A DNA stretch of 8,166 bases from assembly GCA_023250755.1 (NCBI GenBank), contig JAHFAC010000070.1, forward strand, positions 1 to 8,166, in the 5' to 3' direction. This document shows, piece after piece, positions 1 to 4,936 of the stretch (position 1 is its first letter; each line of letters begins with the position of its first letter). Below the pieces are notes generated by a model that was not told the DNA's origin, ran no database searches, and was given only the letters and a program-made list of their open reading frames with translations. The position numbers were made by a program, and so were the translations under genes. Source of the DNA: Bacteriovoracaceae bacterium. GTDB taxonomy: Bacteria; Bdellovibrionota; UBA1018.

Positions 1-2
1 GA

Positions 3-299
3 CAGTTGACTGAAATTTTCCCTTTTGTGGAAAATCATCTGATTCGAGTTTTTCCGGACTTTCGCTCTGAGAATCTGGATTTTTCTGAAGCCTTTGGTTT
101 TGTTTCCCTCGACATGATTCCAGAAAATTTACTTTGTTTTTGGGGGAATGGCCTGGGTTCTCAGTCAGGGGTGGACGGGCTTTTCTTAGCCTCAGGCGAA
201 TCTTTTCCAGAAATGGGTACGTTAGGGGGAGTGGTTGCGGCAGTTGAGGCGGTTGCCGGATTAGCGCATCGCCTGGGGTTGAAAGGGCCTCTTGCATGA
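3..299 (+). CDS. FAD-dependent oxidoreductase (phytoene desaturase/CrtI-like), C-terminal fragment
   Basis: This reading frame is open to the left edge, so only the last 98 codons are visible. The TTG at 6 is an ordinary internal Leu codon rather than a convincing start, since no ribosome binding site can be seen. The end of the protein has the pattern VDGLFLASGESFPEMGTLGG followed by a small-residue helix (VVAAVEAVAGLAHRLG). This matches the C-terminal FAD-binding segment of amine-oxidase/phytoene-desaturase type flavoproteins, where GLFLAGE...GTPGA contacts the flavin ahead of the last helix. The N-terminal dinucleotide-binding motif would lie upstream of the window, so the substrate cannot be named; carotenoid, squalene-type or other polyene oxidation are options. 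It ends in TGA 9 nt before the glycosyltransferase start and probably shares its transcript. Confidence 0.6.
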   Translation, partial: QLTEIFPFVENHLIRVFPDFRSENLDFSEAFGFVSLDMIPENLLCFWGNGLGSQSGVDGLFLASGESFPEMGTLGGVVAAVEAVAGLAHRLGLKGPLA

Positions 300-308
300 G
301 GATGTGAA

Positions 309-1301
309 ATGAAGATTCTTCTTTTTCATCCCAGTTTAGTGCCGCCCAAAGATTATGGCGGGGTAGAGCGTGTTATTCTGTGGCTTGCACAAGGGCTGCT
401 TGAGCGTGGGCATTCAGTATGGGTTGCCGCCTATCCTGGGAGTCGCCTTCCGCAGGGGGTTCAATTGCTTGAAATTTGCCCCAGAAATCGATCAGCCTTT
501 GCCCTTTTAGAAAAGCTTCCCAAGGGGGTCGATGCTATTCATTTTATGGCGCCACCTGAAGTGAATATTTTGGAGCAATTGCCATGCGCTGGTTTGGTCA
601 CAGTTCATGGGAATGCGCAAGCTGGAGAGTTATTCGCGAAGAATACGGTATTTTTAAGCTCAGATCACGCTAAGCGGCATGGCGCTGAAATTTATGTTTA
701 TAATGGCCTCGATCCAAAAGAGTATCGATTTGAACCAAAATTAAAGGAAGCGAATTTTCTATTTTTATCAAAAACAAGTTGGAGAGTAAAAAATTTAGCA
801 GGTGCTATGCGATTTTGCTCTCGTGCTCGTGCTCCACTTTGGATCGCTGGCGGACGCAGACCCATCCGCGCTCGCTTGCGATCTATTTTTTCACGATCTT
901 TTCATTGGATGGGTCCTGTCAATGGGGCTTTTAAATCGGATTTACTTGCACGGGCGAGGGCTCTTTTGTTCCCGGTTCTTTGGCCAGAGCCCTTTGGGCT
1001 CGCGGTGATTGAGGCTCTGGTCTCTGGAACTCCGGTTTTAGCATCGAATTTTGGAAGCCTACCGGAGCTTGTTCCCGGAGATGTGGGATGTTTGCTCGAT
1101 CCCTACGACGAAGAGACTTGGGTACGTTTTTTGACTTTGAGTCGGCTCCCCTGGGATCCTGAGCGGTGTCGATCTTGGGTGCTGGAGAAATTTCATTATC
1201 AAAAGATGGCGGAGTCTTATGAGAAACTTTATAAGCAAGTCTCGAGCGGGGTTGTCGTCCACTCAAAACCCCCGATCGCATCAGGATGGAGGAATTCATG
1301 A
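309..1301 (+). CDS. Glycosyltransferase family 4 (GT-B fold)
   Basis: This 330-residue protein has the hallmarks of GT4 retaining glycosyltransferases, which move a sugar from a nucleotide-sugar donor to a lipid- or polysaccharide-linked acceptor at the cytoplasmic face of the membrane. The N-terminus (KILLFHPSLVPPKDYGGVER, residues 2-21) is the usual first strand plus glycine loop and PPxxYGGVER acceptor-side motif. The C-terminal Rossmann half contains FPVLWPEPFGLAVIEAL (221-237), with the E-x7-E pair at E227 and E235 that binds donor, followed by SGTPVLAS and GSLPELV. At 330 residues it is at the short end for the family. No transmembrane segment or signal peptide is visible. The start ATG has GAGG at 298-301, overlapping the upstream stop codon. 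The stop codon overlaps the purB start in ATGA. Donor and acceptor cannot be told from sequence; envelope polysaccharide or glycolipid synthesis is the general inference. Confidence 0.88.
   Translation: MKILLFHPSLVPPKDYGGVERVILWLAQGLLERGHSVWVAAYPGSRLPQGVQLLEICPRNRSAFALLEKLPKGVDAIHFMAPPEVNILEQLPCAGLVTVHGNAQAGELFAKNTVFLSSDHAKRHGAEIYVYNGLDPKEYRFEPKLKEANFLFLSKTSWRVKNLAGAMRFCSRARAPLWIAGGRRPIRARLRSIFSRSFHWMGPVNGAFKSDLLARARALLFPVLWPEPFGLAVIEALVSGTPVLASNFGSLPELVPGDVGCLLDPYDEETWVRFLTLSRLPWDPERCRSWVLEKFHYQKMAESYEKLYKQVSSGVVVHSKPPIASGWRNS
1288..1292 (+). promoter_or_regulatory. Ribosome binding site deciding the purB start
   Basis: GGAGG lies 5 nt before the ATG at 1298. It supports that ATG over the in-frame ATG at 1286, which overlaps this Shine-Dalgarno sequence and has none of its own. 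Starting at 1298 also gives the normal family N-terminus MIARYSRPEM. Confidence 0.75.
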
Positions 1302-2653
1302 TTGCACGCTATAGTCGTCCGGAGATGGCCAGAATCTGGGGAGATCGGAATCGTTATCTGATTTGGCTCCAGGTTGAGACCGCTGCATGTGCTGGGATGG
1401 CAAAAGCGGGCCTCATTTCACAGCGTGATTGGCGGAATCTCAAAAAATCTTTGGATAAGCTTCTCAATGATGGAGGGGTGGATCCCTAGAGGGTTGATGC
1501 CCATGAAAAAGTGACCCGTCATGATGTGATTGCATTTACGACGGCTGTGGCTGAGAAGATCGGTCCTCTTTCTCGTTATGTCCATTTTGGCCTCACTTCT
1601 TCTGATGTGGTGGATACTTCGCTTTCATTGCTCATTCAACAATCGGGTGAGGTCTTATTGGCGGACGTGAAGGCACTTCTTTCTACTCTTCAAGAGAGGG
1701 CATTGGAGTTTAGGGATCTCCCCACGATTGGTCGTTCGCACGGGATTTTTGCCGAGCCCACTTCATTCGGGTTAAAATTTTTAGGATGGTTTTGTGAATG
1801 GCGAAGAAATTTGTCTGAACTTAAGACCGCTTTTGAGGGGGCTCGCTTCGGAAAATTATCTGGTGCGGTGGGCGCCAGTCCTCATTTCGGGCCAAAATTT
1901 GAAGAGCGTGTTTTAAGAACGCTCGGCCTGAAACGCGAAGAAGTCAGTACTCAGGTGATTCCACGGGATCGCCATGCTCGAGTTCTTAATTCTTTGGCTG
2001 TTTGCGGGGCTTCTCTTGAGCGGATTGCCGTGGAGTTAAGGCATCTTCAGCGTTCAGAAGTGGGAGAGGTTCAAGAAGGCTTTAAGAGGGGACAAAAGGG
2101 ATCCAGCGCCATGCCACACAAGAGGAATCCAATTTCCTCCGAAAATCTCACGGGCTGTGCGCGTATTTTGAGGGCTTACTCACAAGCAGCGCTTGAAAAT
2201 GTCGCTCTTTGGCACGAAAGGGATATTTCTCATTCTTCGGTTGAGCGAGTGATTTTTCCGGATGCGATGATTATTCTGGACTATGCCTTGAATCGAATGA
2301 ATCAGATTTTAAAAGAGCTTCTCGTGCGAAAAGATCGAGTGAAAGAGAATTTAGAAATGGCGGGTGATACGGTTTTTTCAGGACATTATCTTTTAGAGCT
2401 CGTCAAAAAGGGGGCGACTCGCGAGGATGCATACGCATGGGTTCAAGAGTGCGCACTGAAGAGTTTTGATGGGCAGGGGGAGTTTTTGGAACTCTTGGGG
2501 GCTGATCTTAGAATCAAGAAATATCTTTCCCTCCCTGAGGTGAAAAAGCTGGGTTCGTTAAAGCATCAATTGAGGCATGTTTCGGCTATCTATCAACATG
2601 TTTTTAGGCAACGTGTTTTTGCGGATACTCATCACTTAGGTGTAGCCGAATGA
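1298..2653 (+). CDS. purB: Adenylosuccinate lyase, interrupted by an in-frame TAG at codon 64
   Basis: PurB cleaves SAICAR to AICAR and adenylosuccinate to AMP, each with release of fumarate, in purine synthesis. Reading through the TAG at 1487-1489 gives about 451 residues, normal for the bacterial enzyme. Visible features are the N-terminal RYSRPEM (R4 and Y5 are substrate-contacting positions in the B. subtilis enzyme), TRHDV (H75), YVHFGLTSSDVVDT (H96), GRSHG (H148, equivalent to the catalytic base His141 of B. subtilis) and the fumarase/aspartase superfamily signature SSAMPHKRNP (269-278, with the loop serine). The ALWHERDISHSSVER block is also intact. The frame is the same before and after the TAG, and the sequence after it (RVDAHEKVTRHDVIAF) continues the expected alignment with no gap, so this is a single nonsense codon and not a frameshift. 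The only in-frame restart soon after is GTG at 1511, with no good Shine-Dalgarno sequence; a product from there would keep the three histidines but lose R4/Y5. The gene overlaps its neighbours by ATGA at both ends. Identity is near certain. Whether it makes functional protein as written is not. Confidence 0.93.
1487..1489 (+). other. In-frame amber codon inside purB
   Basis: The context reads GTG GAT CCC TAG AGG GTT GAT. In B. subtilis PurB, recalled from memory, the matching position is the Asn of DINRI, a variable position just before a conserved Arg. A single base change from CAG, AAG, GAG, TGG, TCG, TTG, TAT or TAC would create it. The complete genes in this window end in TGA or TAA, and no other in-frame TAG is seen in them. 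Confidence 0.9.
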
Positions 2654-2862
2654 TAAACACAAGAGAGCGAGGGCAAGCGACTCTTGAATATATTCTGATG
2701 CTTTTGATTGCGGTGAGTTCCTTTGTGATCGTAAGTAAAAATTTGATCAGGCCGATTTATAAAAAACTTTCTGAAAAACTGAATGCTCAGATCGATCATA
2801 CTTTGTCTGGATCGCTTCATTCATTTCCGATTGGTCGGGGTCCTGTTAGAAATAAAAAGTGA
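2650..2862 (+). CDS. Small class III (Flp/type IVb-like) prepilin-like protein
   Basis: This 70-residue protein begins with a short basic leader (MINTRERG) followed directly by QATLEYILMLLIAVSSFVIV. A glycine before the cut (G8), a glutamine at +1, glutamate at +5 (E13) and then a hydrophobic helix (about 14-29) form the prepilin signal type that is cleaved ahead of the hydrophobic segment. It is close to the QxSxExxxL pattern of class III signals, with M in place of the final L. The rest is a short amphipathic, basic tail (IRPIYKKLSEKLNAQIDH) with no cysteines. Such proteins are membrane-anchored pilin or pseudopilin subunits, but no prepilin peptidase or secretion ATPase gene lies in this window, so a pilus role is inferred. 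The start overlaps the purB stop in ATGA, with AGGTG at 2638-2642 seven bases upstream. Its stop codon lies inside the left arm of a long inverted repeat. Confidence 0.7.
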   Translation: MINTRERGQATLEYILMLLIAVSSFVIVSKNLIRPIYKKLSEKLNAQIDHTLSGSLHSFPIGRGPVRNKK

Positions 2863-2937
2863 CAAACGGATTGGCTAACTTAGGGGGACTTTGGGGGGGA
2901 TTAGGGGGTAATCCGTTGGCCAATCCGTTTGTCACTT
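2857..2937. repeat. Long inverted repeat with G-rich loop at the 3' end of the pilin-like gene
   Basis: Two 23-nt arms (2857-2879 and 2915-2937, starting AAGTGACAAACGG and ending CCGTTTGTCACTT) are complementary apart from one position that would be a G-U pair in RNA. The 35-nt loop holds G-runs at 2883-2887, 2893-2899 and 2904-2908. A nested perfect 6-bp hairpin (GGATTA at 2898-2903, TAATCC at 2909-2914) abuts the right arm. No T-run follows on the plus strand, so it is not a classical intrinsic terminator there. Read on the minus strand, the stem is followed by CTTTTTATT, which does resemble one. A 3'-end processing or stabilising structure, a Rho-pausing block, or a dispersed palindromic element are all possible. 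Confidence 0.85.
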
Positions 2938-3368
2938 CCTAGATAGAGCAAGGGAGATGCCAACTCAAAGAAGGGGTTTTTTGGTGTTTTTGCTTGATTT
3001 TTTTTAGTGGGATGGTTTTTAGCCTGTCAAAAAATTATACAACTTGAGAGTGCTCTGTGCTGAGAGTTGGTTTTGAAGTAGCCTGATTTTCTCTTTTGTA
3101 TCGAGAGGATCGAAAGAGTGTGTCTAAGAATTGGTCAGGACCCTGTATTTTTTTCAATATGCTCAATGTAACTCATTAGAGCGAACCCCCCTTGATCTGA
3201 GTTCTTGATTTAACCTGGTTATTTTCACGCTTGATGTTTTAAATTTGTGATAAATCTGGTGTCATTTAGTCCGGTATAGTTTCTTATCACCTCTAGTGTT
3301 TAAGTGCGTACTTTAATTATCTATTTGTTTTTATTAATATTTTTGTATTTTTAAATTCCAGACAGAAA
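2938..3368. other. Intergenic stretch without recognisable gene
   Basis: Stops are dense in the plus frames and no minus-strand frame of note was found. The stretch is T-rich (runs at 2976-2981 and 2998-3005, and TATTTTTTT ending at 3154), and 3300-3360 is strongly AT-rich, as expected upstream of a promoter. TATAGT at 3275-3280 resembles a -10 box but has no acceptable -35 box at the right distance, so no promoter is called. A 16-codon ORF from the ATG at 2957 has an adjacent AAGGGAG but is too short to support. Confidence 0.5.
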
Positions 3369-3491
3369 AGGCACACTGATTGCTATAGGACTGTTCCGGT
3401 TTCACGAAGCAATGCCCGAGCAATGGGTGAAGGGAACTGTTTTATTAGGTGCCTGGGATGATGAACAGTCCAAGGTCCCTTAGCTAAGGAG
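3369..3491 (+). promoter_or_regulatory. Candidate structured 5' leader (riboswitch-like) of the outer-membrane protein gene
   Basis: GGACTGTTC (3388-3396) and GAACAGTCC (3463-3471) form a perfect 9-bp helix. Stacked inside it, 3397-3405 pairs with 3427-3439 (nine pairs, one G-U, with a 4-nt AGGG bulge), closing a 21-nt loop that contains AGCAAT twice. Upstream AGGCAC (3369-3374) can pair with GTGCCT (3449-3454), and ATTGCT (3379-3384) with either AGCAAT, both as pseudoknots. AAGGGA (3430-3435) can pair with TCCCTT (3476-3481), whose CCTT also faces the AAGG of the ribosome binding site. Competing pairings that end at the translation start are typical of leaders controlling ribosome access. 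No known riboswitch class was recognised. A promoter inside the region (TGCTATAGG at 3381-3389 looks like an extended -10) would remove part of it from the transcript. The structure is inferred by eye only. Confidence 0.4.
3478..3491 (+). promoter_or_regulatory. Ribosome binding site within a palindrome
   Basis: AAGGAG (3486-3491) sits 8 nt before the ATG at 3500 and is a strong Shine-Dalgarno sequence. It overlaps the perfect palindrome CCTTAGCTAAGG (3478-3489), so CCTT can fold back on AAGG with an AGCT loop and partly hide the site. Confidence 0.6.
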
Positions 3492-3499
3492 TAAAGTTC

Positions 3500-4882
3500 A
3501 TGAAAAATTTGAAAGACTTGAAAAAATTAGGAGTGATGTTGGTTGCAGGAGCACTGACGATGGTCATAATTCTGCCGATAGCACGTGGAGAGCTTGTTTA
3601 TGAAAGCCAGTTGTCTCAGTCCCAGCACGAGAGGGATGGCTTGAGAAAAGTATTGAGTTCTTCGCATAAGGCGCAAGCTGTAGCTGTAGTGGAACATGCT
3701 GAAACATCGGATGCCCCTACTGTCTCGATACCAGCAGAAGAGCCGACGATGGCCCCTGCAACGACACCTGTTTCAGATGTGCAGAATTTATCCAAAGCTG
3801 AACTGATGCGCCGAGAGCGAGTTCGTGAAGAGGTCAAGAATGAGGATATTCTCCAGGAGCGGTTAGAAGAATTGCGACTCCGTGATGAGAGACGAAGATC
3901 TGAGCAGTTAGTAAGTGGCGCTCAAGTGGGCGCTTCAGTACAAGCTGGCAAAGGTGTCGAACCCATGAACTCGAGTCAAAACATGGGATCAGGAATTCAA
4001 AACGAAGTAGTGGTGGCCCCTGTGACGGAGCGCCCTGGCCAGAACCTAGGGCAAAATTTAGGACAAAAAACGATTGCCGATGCAGGCAGTTTGACTGATC
4101 TATCTGGATCGGCATCTACAGCTAAAGTGTCGAACCTCGTTTTGGAAGAGCCTGATAAAACGACGCTGGGTTTGACAGGGCGGCTTGGGATTTCCAATAT
4201 GAGCAGCAACCCTTCATTCAATGTCTCTCCCCGTTATTCAGCGGGTGTTGGGTTAGATGTCGGCGTGGCGGATACCGTCACATTTGAGCTCGGTTATGCC
4301 TTCAGTGAATTTGGGGTGGCAATGGCGAGTACAAATCCATGGATTGCTCCGTTTCAAATGCAGACTCAAAATTATAGCTCAAACTTCGAAACTCAAGTGA
4401 TGAAGCAAAATGTTTTTGATGCGGGATTGAAAATTCATCTTTTGAATAATGATTTTAGATTCCGTCCCTTCGTTGGCGGGGGTGCAGGGTATTCTAAGAG
4501 TTATATCAATTATGATTCACGGATTATCGATTACCTCAATCGGATTGGACTAAGCGGAATGGCAAAGGATTATGAGGTTTCTTCCGTCTTGGGCTATTTG
4601 TCGACTGGTTTTGATGTGCAGATTACAAAAGGTGTGTCTGTCGGTACGCTGTTTAAGTATTACACCGTTCTGACAGCTCGTGAGAATCAACCTTTGAATA
4701 ATATGGCGTTCACAGGCTCCTCGGGAGCGGGTTATTACCCAGGGTATGGTTATGGCTACGGCTACGGTGTTGGAGCACCTTATTATCAGGATCCTTCAGA
4801 GTTGGAGAAATCGATCGTCGGTGGCTCTTTGGCCAGGTCGAACTTCTACACGCTCACAGCTGGAGTGAGTTTCATATTCTAA
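3500..4882 (+). CDS. Outer-membrane beta-barrel protein with charged coiled-coil N-terminal region
   Basis: This 460-residue protein starts with a signal peptide: basic MKNLKDLKK, a hydrophobic core at about 10-27 and a likely cut after ARG at residue 30. A Pro/Thr/Ala/Glu-rich linker (about 60-95) is followed by a very charged helix likely to form a coiled coil (98-137, rich in RERVREE/ERLEELRLRDERRR). A Gly/Asn/Gln-rich segment with a repeated GQNL (180-187) comes next. From about T221 alternating strand patterns appear (TTLGLTGRLGI, YSAGVGLDVGVADTVTFELGYAF, FRPFVGGGAGYS, SSVLGYLSTGFDVQI, VSVGTLFKYYTV, FYTLTAGVSFIF), ending in Phe as outer-membrane barrels do for BAM recognition. This resembles the small OmpA/Opa-type barrels of 8-10 strands. 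The Gly-Tyr run at 411-425 probably lies in a surface loop. Function beyond an outer-membrane structural, adhesion or peptidoglycan-facing role cannot be assigned. It is followed after 54 nt by the PLD-like gene. Confidence 0.82.
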   Translation: MKNLKDLKKLGVMLVAGALTMVIILPIARGELVYESQLSQSQHERDGLRKVLSSSHKAQAVAVVEHAETSDAPTVSIPAEEPTMAPATTPVSDVQNLSKAELMRRERVREEVKNEDILQERLEELRLRDERRRSEQLVSGAQVGASVQAGKGVEPMNSSQNMGSGIQNEVVVAPVTERPGQNLGQNLGQKTIADAGSLTDLSGSASTAKVSNLVLEEPDKTTLGLTGRLGISNMSSNPSFNVSPRYSAGVGLDVGVADTVTFELGYAFSEFGVAMASTNPWIAPFQMQTQNYSSNFETQVMKQNVFDAGLKIHLLNNDFRFRPFVGGGAGYSKSYINYDSRIIDYLNRIGLSGMAKDYEVSSVLGYLSTGFDVQITKGVSVGTLFKYYTVLTARENQPLNNMAFTGSSGAGYYPGYGYGYGYGVGAPYYQDPSELEKSIVGGSLARSNFYTLTAGVSFIF

Positions 4883-4891
4883 GAATCGCTT

Positions 4892-4916
4892 TGTTTTAAA
4901 ATGCCTGTTTTAAAAT
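4892..4916 (+). repeat. 11-bp tandem direct repeat between the barrel and PLD genes
   Basis: TGTTTTAAAAT occurs at 4892-4902 and 4906-4916, separated by GCC. Each copy contains the palindrome TTTTAAAA, so the two can also pair as an 8-bp all-AU stem with a 6-nt loop, just upstream of the GGAGG of the next gene. It could be a regulator site, an RNA processing site, or chance in AT-rich sequence. Confidence 0.5.
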
Positions 4917-4925
4917 AAAGGCTTT

Positions 4926-4930
4926 GGAGG
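4926..4930 (+). promoter_or_regulatory. Ribosome binding site supporting a GTG start
   Basis: GGAGG lies 6 nt before GTG at 4937. The encoded N-terminus then begins directly with a hydrophobic export segment, and no ATG in this frame upstream fits better. Confidence 0.75.
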
Positions 4931-4936
4931 TTTAAC

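Noticed and set aside
1286..1300. Upstream purB start at 1286
   Set aside because: It overlaps the Shine-Dalgarno sequence of the 1298 ATG and would add MEEF ahead of the normal family N-terminus.
1487..1489. Genome-wide reassignment of TAG to an amino acid
   Set aside because: The genes completed here end in TGA or TAA, which would fit, but more than 1,900 other codons contain no in-frame TAG. A reassigned codon should appear more than once.
2857..2937. Integron attC site or insertion-sequence end
   Set aside because: The inverted repeat lacks the RYYYAAC/GTTRRRY core pair of attC, has no visible target-site duplication, and no integrase or transposase lies in the window.
2957..3007. Small ORF (16 codons from ATG 2957), possibly a decayed membrane peptide continuing after a T-run frameshift
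   Set aside because: The AAGGGAG is too close to the ATG, the product is tiny, and the frameshifted extension (to about 31 residues) has no recognisable similarity.
3136..3154. Intrinsic terminator (GGTC/GACC or CAGG/CCTG before a seven-T run)
   Set aside because: The stem is only 3-4 bp with a 2-4 nt loop and would not be stable.
3275..3280. TATAGT as the -10 box of the barrel-gene promoter
   Set aside because: No reasonable -35 hexamer lies 16-18 bp upstream and there is no TGn extension.
3616..4221. Minus-strand open frames opposite the barrel-protein N-terminal region
   Set aside because: They follow the low-complexity composition of the plus-strand gene and show no domain or ribosome binding site.
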